From Acanthamoeba sp. SK_2022b (lineage: Eukaryota; Discosea; Longamoebia; Acanthamoebidae), in NCBI GenBank assembly GCA_027943245.1, contig JANDJZ010000173.1, forward strand, positions 1-64,000: a stretch of DNA of 64,000 nt. The letters run 5' to 3'. The position numbers were made by a program, and so were the translations under genes. The notes below the pieces were generated by a model. That model was not told the origin of the DNA and did no database searches. It worked only from the letters and a program-made list of their open reading frames with translations. Below are positions 48,102-60,162 of this stretch, in pieces. The stretch's first letter is position 1. Every line of letters starts with the position of its first letter.

Positions 48102-50306
48102 GATGGACCTCCCTCTAGTGGCAGCTGCTGCTGCGGCTGTGCTGGCTATTCTCTTCCTCCTAAAGCGCCAACATGCGACGAAGGCTGGAGCACCACCGCA
48201 AGTACTTTTGCTCCTTCATTTACCTTCCGTTATTGCACTTCTCCTGATGTATGCCGTGTGCGAGTAGGTGCGAGGCATTCCGCTTCTGGGTAGCCCGGAC
48301 TTCTTTCGAAGGCGGTGGGACTTCATGCGCGAGAACGTTGCACGCCACGGCCGCTTTTTCTCCTTCCGCCTGCTCCAGCACCAGGTCTTCTTCGTCGCCG
48401 GCCCCGATGCGCGCAAGGCCTTCTACTCCTATCCCGATCACATCGCCAACTTCGCGCAAGGTACACCCGCCCCAGAGAGCCAATAGACGGCTGCGTGTAA
48501 ACACGCAGTGACCCTCTCGTTACCACGTGCAGATATCATAACATGCTTGTTTCAATACGTATTGCAACAGGCTACAGGATCCTGTTTGACGCCACTCCAC
48601 GGCTGGAGAATGTGAAGGAATACGAGAGCAATGAATTTTCCAACCTCCTACTCAAGGTACAACGACGTGAGTGGCACTATGGTTCTCTTCGTTCCCCTCA
48701 TTGACGCCATCCTCCCTGTTTCCCAGTCGTTGTCGCGCACACGCACCCGCAATACAATGCCACATCTCATTGGGGACATCTATGACAGTATCAAGTCGTG
48801 GGGCACCCAAGGGGAGCTCGACCCCTTCGTCGCCCTCTACTCGGTAGCTGCCGCTCTCACCACCGTTCTCGCCTGCTTGCTTACCCGCGCGTGTGTCGGG
48901 CGACAGATTGTGTTTCAGCTGAGCTGCCGCATGCTGGGCGCCAGAGAGATCGCCGAAGACCCTGAGGTGGTGCGTAAGCTGACGGGATTCTACTGGGAAC
49001 TGGAGAGGGGCTCCGGCGCCGTGCCCGTCCTCCTCCCTTGGCTTCCCACTCCCTCCAAGAAGAAGGTGCCTATCCCCAGCATGATGCGAGCGTGCGGGGA
49101 TGCTGACACTCGTCGTCGTGGGCTGTGTGGGTCGACGCATGCAATATGTAGCGCCAGGAGGCCACGATGGGTATTTACACGATGATCGCCACCATCATGA
49201 AGAAGCGAAGGGACGAGAACCGCAGGGAGGACGACACCCTGCAGGTTCTCATGGACAGCGGCAAGTCCGATCCTGAGGTTGCCTCCATCTACCCTCATAC
49301 ATGGGGCAAACTGACGGAGGTGGCGTGCTGCAGGTGGTTCAGATTCTGCTGGGCTTCTTCTTCGCGGCCATCGTCAACACGGGCATCGGGTCGGCGTGGC
49401 TGCTTACTCACTTGGCCCACAACCCCACGTGGCGCGCAAAGATACTGCGGGCACGTACTCTCTCTTTCTCGCCTAAATTGGGGAACCGGTCTCTAAACGC
49501 TTCCGCCCACAGGAGCTCAAGGAGACGGTCGCCAAGTACAAGGATAGCGTGCCCGAAGAGGACTTCGTGTCGGGCGAGACCAAGGGTAACGCCACTCTTG
49601 CTTCCCTTGACTGGGCCAGTACTCACCGGCGAGCCGGGGACGCAGTGGACCCGAGCAAGCCTCTCCAGTACTTGCCCCTGTCGGCGTGGGAGGCCATGCC
49701 CGTGCTCGATCTGGCCATCAAGGAGGTTCTGCGCCTCACCATCTCCGGCGTCACCCTGCGCCGCGTCCTGCAGCCCGGCGTGGTTATCGACGGCTACGAG
49801 ATTCCCGTCGGCTCCTTCCTCTGCCACCAGACTGGTATTTACAGCTCCCGCACGCACGCGACAACCTCTCACGCTCACGGCCGCTTGTGAATGTGTGCAG
49901 GCGTCACGCACCTGGACGAAAAGATCTACCGGGAGCCCCTCAAGTTCGATCCAGACCGCTTCCTCCCGCCGCGATCGGAGGAGGACTCGGAGGTCTTTTC
50001 CTTCCTTGGCTGGGGTGTTGGTACATCACAGCCCCATCACCCACGCACACACCGACACACGACCGCACACCACCTCGATATCTCACGCGCCGGGTTGCTT
50101 GGTGGACAGGCAAGCACCCGTGCTTGGGGATGAAGTTCGCGAAGCTGGAGATAAAGAGCATCATGGCGGTCCTGCTGAGCACCTACGAGTTCAAGCTGAC
50201 CTCCAAGGACGGCGTTCTCCCCCAGCCCGACCGCAACAACCTCCACACCACCCGGCCCAAGGAGCCCGTCCTCGTCTCCTACAAGGCGGTCCACCACGTC
50301 CTCTGA
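48102..50306 (+). CDS. Cytochrome P450
   Basis: Multi-exon gene. Starts MDLPLVAAAAAAVLAILFLL, an ER membrane anchor, followed by VRGIPLLGSPDFFRRRW (proline-rich hinge). The ExxR helix is KEVLRL, the PERF-region is FDPDRFLPPR, and the heme-binding motif is FLGWGVGKHPCLGMKFAK with the axial Cys. The I-helix reads GFFFAAIVNTGIGSAWLL: an Asn-Thr pair replaces the usual acid-alcohol pair used for oxygen activation, as in CYP7/CYP8-type P450s. Overall pattern is near the CYP51/CYP7/CYP8 branch. Substrate unknown; a sterol or lipid is plausible from the branch. Exon borders at about 48200-48260, 48460-48570, 49070-49150, 49280-49330, 49455-49512, 49830-49901 and 50018-50110 are approximate. Confidence 0.85.
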
Positions 50307-50469
50307 TACCGCCGCTCCTTCCTGACTGGTTTGTATGCCTTTTTTCTTGGGAAGGATCGCCCACCTTGCATCGCCTGATTCGCCTGAGAAACGCTGGGGC
50401 TGCCTTGTCATTGGCCACAACACACTCCCGCGGGAGGCGAGACACCGGGTTGGGGGATAGAGGGAGGGT

Positions 50470-51360
50470 TCAGATGGGAGGCTGTGGGGCCGCGGACTCC
50501 TCCACTTCCATGGCCAACGCAGCCTCTCCTGTTTCGGGTGGGGAAGAGGCGGCTTCGCTGCTGCCATTGCTCGATGAGGAAGTGGAAGAGGAAGAGGAGG
50601 AGGAATACGAAGCGACGGCAGCCGCTTGGCCGGACCGCTTCTGTTGAAAGTCCTTGTACGAGGTGAGGTGGTTGCAGATCGTCGCCTGCTCGGTGTACTT
50701 GGGCCTGATGATGGCGACGTAGCCGTCCTTGCGAGCCTGTGCAGGTCGTCAGATCCAAAGCATGCAAGCATGAAGCGCTGGCGGAGAACGGGTGCACAAC
50801 CTTGCGCGTGAGGAGCGTGAGGTCGTCGAGCAGGCGCTTGTTGATCTCGATGAGGTGGCCGCGCACGCACGAAGGAAGCGTGTACTTGGTGCCGTCCGAG
50901 CACGTCACTTCGCACAGGGCCGTGTTCTCCTGCATCCAGTGTCCTCCCTTTTGTAACACATCGCCCAATCGGCGTGCCCGTGAGCCCAAGAAGAAAAGAG
51001 GAGGAGGGACAAAAAGCGAACCTTCTTGCCCTTGCCCTTGATCTTCATGTTGAGATAGTCCTGCTTGCCGTTGCCAGAGGAGAAGTTGATGTTGGTTACC
51101 GTCTTGCCTTCTCGCACGAGAGGGTGGGTGTCGGCCACTCCGACGATGCAGTTGTGATTCGAGTGCTGATACACGTACATGTCGTGTCCTTCGATTCCAT
51201 CTGCATCTGCCGGCAAGTGGTGAGAAGTTACTCTTAAATCAACTGACACCGTGGTGTGGTACGTACTCATGCAAAAGTACTGCAAATAGTATCGGGAGAT
51301 GACGTCGGGAATGCCGGAGAAGGCGATCTCGTCCCTCTCATCCTCCTCCAGAAGCTCCAT
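50470..51360 (-). CDS. ABITRAM/Simiate (FAM206) family protein
   Basis: Four exons (51360-51267, 51206-51022, 50929-50801, 50736-50470), 224 residues. The sequence tracks animal ABITRAM: YVYQHSNHNCIVGVADTHPL, VREGKTVTNINFS, LCEVTCSDGTKYTLPSCVRG, HLIEINKRLL, DGYVAIIRPKYTEQATI. A Ser/Glu-rich C-terminal tail of about 60 residues is extra. The family is a small lipoyl/H-protein-like beta fold; the animal protein has been reported in nuclear speckles and as an actin-binding modulator. Function in protists is unknown. It is tail-to-tail with the P450 gene. Confidence 0.85.
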
Positions 51361-51515
51361 TTTCTAATACCCAATTCCTTGTCTTTTCACTTGCTTCTTG
51401 AATTTTTCCTCTGGAGCTGGTGGTTCGAATTAAAAATGAAATAACAACTTCAGCTAAGCACCAAGCACAGGCCCGTAGGACGCGTAGTCAAGATTGGTTG
51501 GTTCAGTACTAAAGG

Positions 51516-52749
51516 ATGGAAGACTCAGCAACGCCAGTGACACCAAGCGGCACCACGCCCCCCGACTCGCCACGCACGTTTGGAGAGCGGTTTGGGAAGT
51601 ACAAGCAGGACTTTGAAGCCACACACCCGCAGGCAGCCGGCCAGGACGAGGCCACGTCGTCCGCCTTTCATGTCGCCCACCGCCCCGACGGCGGGGTGAG
51701 CGAGCTCAACATATTCGACTTCGACGGCACTCTCTTCCGTTCGCCCGAACCCAACTTCACCAAGTGGTCGAGCGAGGCTGTCGGCAAGCTCAAGGGTCAC
51801 CCGAGGGACCGCGGCCTCGGCTGGTTCCAAGAAGTAAGCCTCGTTGTGTTTAGATTATTGTTATTATTTTTCTTATTATTCTGTGCTGGCCTGGTGTGTT
51901 GGCTAAAATGGTGGCGGCAGGTGATCACGCTGTCAGAACCGTACGTGCCCATGGCGCCCGGCGAGGAGTGGTGGAATCAACAGCTCGTGAAGCGCGTGCG
52001 CGACTCTATGGCCTCGGACTCTGCTGTCACTGGTACTTTTCCCTTCCTTTCATCTCTCTTCTGTCCTCGTGGGCTCCACTCAACAACGCTGCCCGGCTGA
52101 CTCCCTGTGTGTCGGCGCCAGTGCTGCTGACCGGCCGTACCGAGTCGTATCGGGAGAGCATCCAGACGCTGATCAGCCATCTCAACCTGGCGTTTGACGT
52201 CGTTGGTGCGGCTCGGCCACACCTGTAGAAAAACGTGCGCTCGCGAGCTGACTGAGTGCCGCGCGTGATGGGAGAAAACAGGGCTGAAGGACCCGCCGGA
52301 GATGAAGACGATGGAGTTCAAGAAGGAGTTCATCAACGGCCTCATCGCCAAGCACAAGCCGCGCAAGATAAACATGTGGGAGGACCGACCCAACCACCTC
52401 GAGGAGTTCAGCCGATTCCTGCTCGAGAAGAAGCAGAAGCAGGGCATCGATTTTGAGGTGATCTCCCCTTTCCTCTCTCTCTCTCTCTCTCCTCGCTTCG
52501 CTTTCCCCGTCACCTCCCTCCCAACTTTGTTCGTTCGTTTGCTGTGCGCAGGTCCACTTCGTGGAGATGCCGCCGCACTTCCTGCCGGAGGAAAAGGAGC
52601 GGGAGGTGATCGAGTTCCTGATGAACAAGCACGGGCGGGAGTACGTCATCAAAGATATTGTCGAGTACACGGGCGTGCTGCTAGACAAGGAGTCTCATCG
52701 CAAGCTCATCAACGCCTTCCCGCCCAAGGTGAGGTGACCCCACACCACA

Positions 52750-52805
<56 letters not shown>

Positions 52806-53801
52806 CACACACATACGGGGTAACGCGCGCCAGTGGTGTTCTGATGCTCGGGCGTGTGTGCGTGCGGATGCAGGCCCGCTGGGCGAAGAAGGCGCACCAC
52901 ATGACGATGTGCCTGGGCGAGATGCGCGAGGACCTGTTCCCCTCTGTTGACAAGAGCCTTTACGCGCTCGGCCGGGAGGTCGAGCTAGAAGTGGTCGCCT
53001 ACGGAGAGGTGCGCGCGCTCCCCTCCCCCTTCCGACGCGCTGGATCATGTTGGGGCTGGACTAAGCCCTTCTCGACCTACGACAATAGGACGACAAGGCC
53101 GCGGCGGTCAAAGTGAGCTCTGACGTGCCGACGCTCAACACCACACCCCACGTCACCGTGGCCATCTCGCCCATCGGTACGCGTACATTTTGCCAATCAG
53201 ACATCGTGCAATCGCTCGCACAGCAGGAGCAATGGGCTGACCTCGAACGACACACAGGCAGGGCCAAGGACAGCAACGACATCAAGGCGTGGCGGCCCGT
53301 GCGCGTCACCGGGCAGGAGTATCCCGACGAACCGCAGGAGAAGAAGGTGGAGGAAACAGCCGCGGGAGAGGGCGAGCCTCAGGAAGCCACGCCGCCCCCG
53401 GAGCCTATCTGGGTCCACAGCAAGATCGTGCTCAAGGGCAAGATCTTCCAGAACGTGCGGTGCGTGCCCTTCTCATTGGCTCTCACTGGTTTTTGGGTTT
53501 GCTGTCCACTCACGCCGGTGTGTCGCGTAGGTTGCATATCGGAGCGAAGCCGAAGCCGCAGGCCCCCAAGCTCGCTCTCAACTTCGGCAAGATCATCTGC
53601 AAGCATCACCCGGACATCAAGGTGTGCTGCTTTGCCTATCTATGTGTGTACGTGCGTGGCTGACTGGGAATGCGCCACCTCATTGTGCAGGGCCCACAAA
53701 TCGGCAAGATGGTGTTGCAAGTAAAGCAGTGGACAATCGAGACCGGCACAGCAGATGAAATACTTGTTGAGGAGTTCATTAAAAACCTCACCATCCAGTG
53801 A
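51516..53801 (+). CDS. HAD (Swiss-army-knife type) plus 2H phosphoesterase, RNA-repair-like protein
   Basis: Ten exons (51516-51833, 51921-52032, 52122-52205, 52282-52457, 52552-52728, 52874-53008, 53089-53176, 53258-53459, 53531-53621, 53691-53801), 497 residues. The N-terminal half has LNIFDFDGTLFRSPEPNF (HAD motif I, D-x-D), GEEWWNQQL, TVLLTGRTESYRESI (motif II), and NMWEDRPNHLEEF (motif IV), the layout of the HAD_SAK_1 family seen in fungal and protist RNA-repair-like proteins. The C-terminal half has two H-x-T motifs, HHMTMCLGEM and PHVTVAISPIG, typical of 2H (LigT-like) cyclic phosphodiesterases. HAD enzymes remove terminal phosphates and 2H enzymes open 2',3'-cyclic phosphates, so the pair could process RNA ends. 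That role is inference from the domains; no ligase domain is present. Confidence 0.8.
52751..52803 (+). repeat. (CA)n microsatellite
   Basis: About 26 CA units in intron 5 of the HAD-2H gene. Confidence 0.97.
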
Positions 53802-54989
53802 TATGGTGTAGTCTTCTTGCTTACGAACGAGACGTCTATTGAACTATCCACTCCGCACTGTTGCACCGTGGCTTTGATCTAATCAACGTTAGCTACCGGG
53901 TCTCCTGAGGGCTGCGGGCGGACAAGGTTGAAAGTGGCCCAGAACACCGGGTTTCCAATGAGAGAGACGGTGAATAGCTAGCTTTTAAAAGCTAGCTCTT
54001 CGCCGTCCCCCGCGTTGGAAAAGAGTTTCTTCAGGCCAAGCGGCAGCGTTTGTGACCTGGACGAAGGGCGGAAGGTGAGAATTGTGCAGGGGTAGAGCAA
54101 CAGAAAAAAAAGATCGAAATTTTTAATCAGTTCTGGTGCCAGATTTGTCCTCAACGACTATTCAGACGGTAATTCCAAAGTATCATCATCTAAATGAGAG
54201 CATAAAGGGAAGAGGCAGAAACTCACCTTTGGAGAGTCACGGCTCCGTAAAGGCCTGTTCAGGCGACACTGAGGTCGAGGGTAGATCTGGAAGAGGAGAG
54301 AAGATTAGCGAACGGAAATCACCAGACATGAATCGGGGTTTAAAATGTGATTTTCAGTGTTGCTTTTAGCATTTGTAATCAAGGTTATATGTTCAGAAAC
54401 TCTAGTCCATTGAACATCATTTGGAACAAGACGCCAAGGGACAAAACAAAGCGCAGGAGCGGATCTCACCTTCAAAGAATCCGGGACGGATCCGGCCGTG
54501 TTGGAAAATCAGAAGAGCATTGTCAACGGACTGAGGGCGGCACCTAGGAAGAGATAAGAGTGAGATGTAGCACTCACAAGTCAAAACGCCGGTTTACGGG
54601 TGGAAAAAACGGCGATGTGCTGATGAGAGCTTTGAGCAAGACCGCTGTTGCATCAGGCGTAAGCCAAACCCTGAGGACGCACGTTGCGCCTAGGGAGAGT
54701 AACTAATGCGTTGGGCTTTCGCCTGTGCACGTGCGGTCGTGTGCTTCTTCGTGTGTGTGTGTTATATGTGCGTGTCATGCGTGAGGGTAAGTACCCAGTG
54801 ATGCCGTTGTGTGTAAGAGGCTAGGCTGGTGGATAAGAAAGTAAGGGAACAAGCGAAAGGCCAAACAAATACCCAACGCTCCGCTTGCTGGTTGGTTGGG
54901 CGAGGTGTCGACAAGCGGTGTTGGTTTCGATTTATTTCTCGCCGGAGGTGTCCCGCTGGGATAGAGCGAATGGGGGGGGGGAAGGGTGG
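53802..54989. other. Convergent intergenic region containing a 70-base foldback
   Basis: This 1.2-kb stretch between the HAD-2H stop and the RND-protein stop has no recognisable reading frame. The foldback at 53952-54021 is described separately. Runs of A (54103-54112) and G (54972-54980) and scattered stop codons in all frames are otherwise all I see. Confidence 0.55.
53952..54021. repeat. Perfectly centred 70-base inverted repeat (foldback)
   Basis: The core 53976-53997 is a perfect 22-base palindrome centred on TTTTAAAA. Pairing continues symmetrically outwards with no gaps: AGCTAGC, GAA/TTC, GACGG/CCGTC, then TTTCCAA/TTGGAAA at the ends, with a handful of mismatches, several of them G-U compatible. 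It could be a short foldback element, a hairpin RNA precursor or a 3'-end structure. Confidence 0.8.
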
Positions 54990-55346
54990 TCACCACACGC
55001 TGAGGAAGGACATGAGGATGGGGACGAGGAGCATGGTGTTGCCCCACGACAACGTCAGAGCGATGGTGAACAGGTGGGCAAACGTCAAAAAGATCGCCGA
55101 ATGGACGAAGAAGGCCACCAGGCAGCCTACCATACCGAAACCAACTGTGTGAGCGATCTCTCGCTTCTCCTTGACGAGGGGCGGGGTGGCTAGGGGCTTA
55201 CCGAGGACGACGCAGAAGAAGCCGCAGGTGAGGGTGTATCCGGTGGTAGAGAGCGCATGGATGAGACGCTGTTTCCGGTCTGCGATATCCTCGCCTCCGT
55301 GCACGAAGTGTTGCAGGATATGCACCGAGTAGGTGACTGTAGCGCG

Positions 55347-55419
<73 letters not shown>

Positions 55420-58400
55420 TCGTCAATCGCAGCACGTATCGGGGACGCCTGGATGGTGACACGCGGGAAGGGGATGACGCGGCGGCGTACCGGCGAGGGC
55501 GGTCGTGATGACGATGGTGGCGAGGGAGAGCTGCGAGATGGGGATGGTCGGCGAAGAGAAGTGCATCACAATGCCCATCAACTGTGGCCACACACCACAC
55601 ACAGCACAAGCGAGGGGGGGGGAGAGAGACGGAAATCGACCACAACGTGAGCACAGAGCGCGAGCCTGCCAAAGGGTGAACGGTTTTGGAGAGGGAACAT
55701 GGGACGGACCTCAAGGTGAACGCATACAAAATTAACGAGCACGATGAAGCACGAGACGGCGTCCATCAGCACGAAGGTGACGATAAATACGGAAGCTGCC
55801 ACGTGGTACGATAGGCCACCACGTTAGCACCCCTCCCTCCCACCTTGCAAGGAAAACGCAACGGGTGGGGAAGGGGCAAGAGGGCACATACAGAAGGCGA
55901 GGATGAGGTAGATGTGGGAGCTCGACTGGATGGCGGGGAAGGTCATAAAGAAGGACCAGTTGGGGTCGAACGGGAACGCGAAGAGGGGCTGCGCCTCGTC
56001 GGCGATGGCGTAGAGGTCCTCGATGGCGTCGATCTGGTCCGAGAGCTCGATGAGGTTGAAGGAGAGCGGGAGGAAACGAGCGGCGGTGACCGACTGCGTC
56101 GAGTGGGAGATGAGGACGTCGCTGTGGAAGAACTCCCCGCTCGACGAGTTGAGGAAGGCCGTGAGGTAGGCGTAGAACTTGTCCGGCGGCGGGTAGAGCC
56201 CGTTGATGAGGGTCGCGTTGTAGGCCGGCACGCTCTGCAGGTAGCGCACCATCTCTCCGTACCACGAGTGGAATGACCGCCCGTCGACCCACGTAGAATT
56301 CAGCACGTCTCGCTCCAGCTCCAGCAGCCTCGACCCTGTTCACCACCACCACCACCCACCCACCACCAACGCCAGACACCGCCACCACAGTGAGCTTCTC
56401 TGGTCTCGTCTGCCGATGCGAAATGAAAGAGATGGGGGGGGGGTTGAGGCGGAGCGTGCCGATTAGCGGTAGGGAGTAGTTGCTTCGGGTGGTGATGACC
56501 TGGATGGGGTTGCTTCCGTTGGGGAACAGCTTCTCGTCCAGCTTGAAGTACTCGTACTCGGGCGAGTTGGAGCTGTAGAGTTCGCTCGGCAGGAAGTCCT
56601 GCTCCCACTTGTCCATGCCGTAGATGCCGAGGCCCGCGAAGCCCAGCAGGCCGAGCAGCTGGACGCGCATTCGCGGACGGGCACAGCAATGAGCACGCGG
56701 ACCACGACCAAACCGCAGCGCCGATTGGGGGAAGGGAGCGCACCAGGATGACCCGCACGGGCGTCCAAAGCAGGAAGGGCGCCAAGAAGCGGGAGATGAG
56801 CGGCACGAGGATGGTGCCCCTCTTCCTGTTCGCCGCGCCCGGCCTTTCGCGTCTGTCGAGTATGCGTGCATGTGTTGTGTGTTAACGCAGGCGAGGCACC
56901 AACAAATTGGAGCGAGGAGTCCCGTACATCATGATCACCTGCCCGGTGGGCGTCTCTCCCGCAACGGCGGCGGTGGAAACCCGCTGGATCGAGTTCGATC
57001 CGTGCTCCGAAAGTTTGCCCAATGGCTGTGGTTCAGAGTCGTCCGAGCCGGAGTCGTGCGGCGGGCTGCGCTGTTCTGTCTCGTCCTCTCTGCAAAGCAG
57101 CAACAACAACACATGCTCATGCATCAGCCACATCCCAACACACCGCTCCTCCATAACAACGCATCCATGCACGGGCAGGCACGGTCGAAAGTGTAACGCT
57201 CGTACGAGGTGACGGATTGCACTGAACGAGTGGAAGTGGAATGCTCCACGTCATCCACATCGGGGTAGCACGAGATGCAGGGCAATATGTCCGAACGATA
57301 TTTCTACAGGGGGTGGCGTGAACAGGTCGTCATCTGGGAAGACAGCGCCCTTCTGGCGTGTGCGCTATTGCGTGCGTACCATGATTCGGCGAGAGTCGAG
57401 GATGAGGCAGCAGGCGAAGAACGAGATGAGGAGCAGGTACTCCGTCCCCACAGCCAACGCAGCTTGCTGAGGGGTTCCATCATCACGCGCGTTAGCACAC
57501 AACGACAACTCATGGCCACAGCCAGCAACGGAGAGGCGGGATGATCGCGAACTGGGGCGGTGCGCACCTGGCCAAATGATCGCAGGCCGGGGATGGGGGA
57601 GATGGAGATGGCCAGGAAGGCGATGACCTCGATCAGGCACTCGATGGTAATGGTGGGGCAGGCCTTGGCCATGGCCCCGTTGATCCAATACTCGTCATCG
57701 ACCACCACCACGTCCTGGTTCGACAGATCGCCGCTATATATAGCACATCGCCACCACACGTCAATCCTCGCATGCGCACGCACCAAAGCGACAGCTGGCA
57801 GGGGTCGGCGGGGGAGAATCGTACAGGTTTCTGACCAGCTCGGGGTTGGCTTCGCTGGCCTTGACCTTGCGGTAGGGGTTCAGCCCCGGAGACGTGGTCA
57901 GGTCCTCGATCAGAGTGCGCTCATAAGCGTGCACCTGCCAAGAGAGTTGACGTGCGCGAACAGGTGAGTGAATGCGAGCCATTGCTGAAACGCCGGCAGT
58001 GGCGCACCAGGAGGAGGATGTGGTTGATGCCCAGCGCCATCACCAGGAAGTAGAGAGTCTGCGAGAGTGGCGTGATGGTGATGCGAAGAAACCCATTGAG
58101 ACCTGCGTCGTGCGCGCACACACGCGGCCGGTAAGACGCTAGGTGCCGGAACGCGCCGAACAAGGTCGGGTGGCGGCAAAGAAAGGAAGGAAAGGCCTAC
58201 CGGTGGCTGCAATGCCGGCCAAGACGACGTGGACGATGCCGGCCACCGTGAGGAGCACCTTCGAGATGACGCAGTCGAACGAGTAGAGTGTGCCTGCGAT
58301 ACGGAGAGATCAAGTACAGTTTTAACGATCCAACGGGCCAAGAAACACTGGGCGGGTGTCAACAGAGGGGGGGGGGCATACCGATGAGGAACACGAACAT

Positions 58401-59986
58401 GCAGCCGAGTGAGAGGAAGAACAGCCAATCATCGCCCACCATTTGGGCGATCAGCTTATCTGTCAGCGACGCCTGTCAAGCAATGTGAGGCCAGTGTGTC
58501 GTAGAGAAGGGAGAAGCACGGGCGAGAACCTGAAGGACGAGGTAGACGCTGAGGAGCGGCGAAGTCTGGGAGAACTTGGTGGCGTTGGACACGAGGGCGT
58601 CCTCCCACGCGGCGACGATGGCCGGCCAGTCGGGGTTGGCGTCGGTGGCGGCCTGCGAGGCGTGCACGTAGATGAGGGACTTGAACGCGGACGCTCTCTC
58701 GAGCGAGCCGTTTTGGCCGAGCGTCATCCCGCCCACGACCAAGTTGCGCAGTAGCGGCTGACGGAAGGAGGTCTGCTGCGGCGGCCCGCCTACGATGGCG
58801 TGTGGGTCGGGGTCGTCCCGGATGGCGGTGAGGTTGAAGCCCCAGTAGTCGAGAACCGAGTAGTAGCGGCACACGTTCGGCTTGGCAGGATTGGGATGCA
58901 CGCACAGGTCGGCGATGGTGTATGTGCGGTTCTTCCACTCCACCGACACGTTGAACATCATCGCGTGCAGCTGGTACATCTCCTCCAGATACGTGCGCGA
59001 TTCATTGGCCGCTATGACCTGCTTCTCCGGCGATAAGAGGTCCGCCCCTGCCAAACGACCGACGGCGCATGCACGACACGCGTACTGTGCATGAGCGAGG
59101 AACAGGTTCACGCGTCAACGGCAACAACAGTCGGGGGAGGTGGGTTACCGCTCCGTTTGGCGGTGATGATGAAGAGCTCCTCGTGCTCGCCAAACACCTG
59201 CTTCTGGTAGTCCTCGTTCGTGACGTAGGCGCTGCCATCGTCCAGCCACAACCTATCCCGCCGTCCAGCGGCCAACCGGCGTGAGTTACGGTCACGCCAC
59301 AGGCGCAAAAGCACCCAATCAGAGATTATTTATTATTTATTTGCTTTTTAATGTAGCGATATAAAAATGTATTAAATGGAGTGAGTTATTAATGAGGGTT
59401 GGGTAGGGTACCGGGGCTGGTCGTCCTGCTTGTCCTCAAGAAAGAGGCCGAAGCCGAGGCCACCGTAGATGATGGCCGAGAGGAGCATGATGACGACAGG
59501 GTACTTGTGGAGGAGCCGCGACCACCTAATGAAAGCCCACTGCAGCAACGCGCTCAGCCCCCGGTTCCACAACAGCACCCGCGTCAGGGCGTCCCCGTTG
59601 CCATCCTGCCCTGAAGAACCTCTCCTCCACTTCCTGCCCTTCTCCCCTCTGAAGCGGTGGCTCTCCTCATCTTGGTCTTGGTCTTCGGTCTCCGACCGCT
59701 GTTGCTCATCTTTCCTGGTTTTGCCTGTTCCCCTTCGCGTGGTTGGTGGAGAGGGGTTGCGTCCTGCCTTCTTGTTGCCGGGTGGGGGGCGTCCTCGCTG
59801 TTGGCTCTTCTTGCCTCTGTCATGCTCCTCCTCTCGGACGAGGGGCGCCTCCTCGTCTCCATCACTCCCCGACACATCCTCACTTTCTGTCTCCGTCTCC
59901 GTCTCCGTCTCCGTCTCCGTCTGCTCCTCACTTTCTTCGCCAGTGTAGTCCTCCGACTCATCCTCACTCCTCCTAGCGGCCTCCAT
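54990..59986 (-). CDS. Patched/NPC1-like RND membrane protein
   Basis: Many-exon minus-strand gene. A long charged N-terminus contains a Thr-Glu repeat (TETETETETE, coded by hexamer repeats at 59900-59935). Helix 1 is KYPVVIMLLSAIIYGGLGFG. A large lumenal loop follows (LFIITAKRSGN, NVSVEWKNRTYTIADLCVHP, VLDYWGFNLTAIRDDPDPHA). The sterol-sensing-type helix block includes DWLFFLSLGCMFVFLIGTLY and LSQTLYFLVMALGINHILLL (in Patched/NPC1 the last motif is G-x-D-D-x-F/I). Next are IECLIEVIAFLAISISPIPG and a second loop. The C-terminal helices are MDAVSCFIVLVNFVCVHLEV, VTYSVHILQHF and GFGMVGCLVAFFVHSAIFLT. The two-half RND plan fits sterol/lipid transporters. The GxDD proton-relay Asp residues are replaced by GINH here. 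Exon limits are approximate. A CA microsatellite lies in one of the last introns. Confidence 0.8.
55349..55417 (+). repeat. (CA)n microsatellite, about 34 units
   Basis: The longest dinucleotide run in the window, in an intron of the RND-protein gene. Confidence 0.97.
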
Positions 59987-60162
59987 ACCGCTGGCCCTCC
60001 TTCTTTGCCTTGGCGCACACTCTAGAAGCTCGCCCGAAACCTCCCCACTTCATTTAGGGCGAACATCCTCCAAAAGAAACTAAGATAGAAAGGAGAAAGG
60101 AAAAGAAAAGTCCACCGGCGCGACTAACAATAATAATTGGATTTTTATCCCGTACAAAAGAG

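Noticed and set aside
54136..54547. Short open frames in the convergent region left of the RND gene
   Set aside because: No codon-usage resemblance to neighbours and no motifs.
55198..55650. Poly-Val/Cys and poly-Thr/His open frames
   Set aside because: They are translations of the CA/TG microsatellite within an intron.
59372..60025. Plus-strand Ser/Leu-rich open frames opposite the RND N-terminus
   Set aside because: They are antisense to the acidic, Thr-Glu-repeat-coding first exon of the RND gene.
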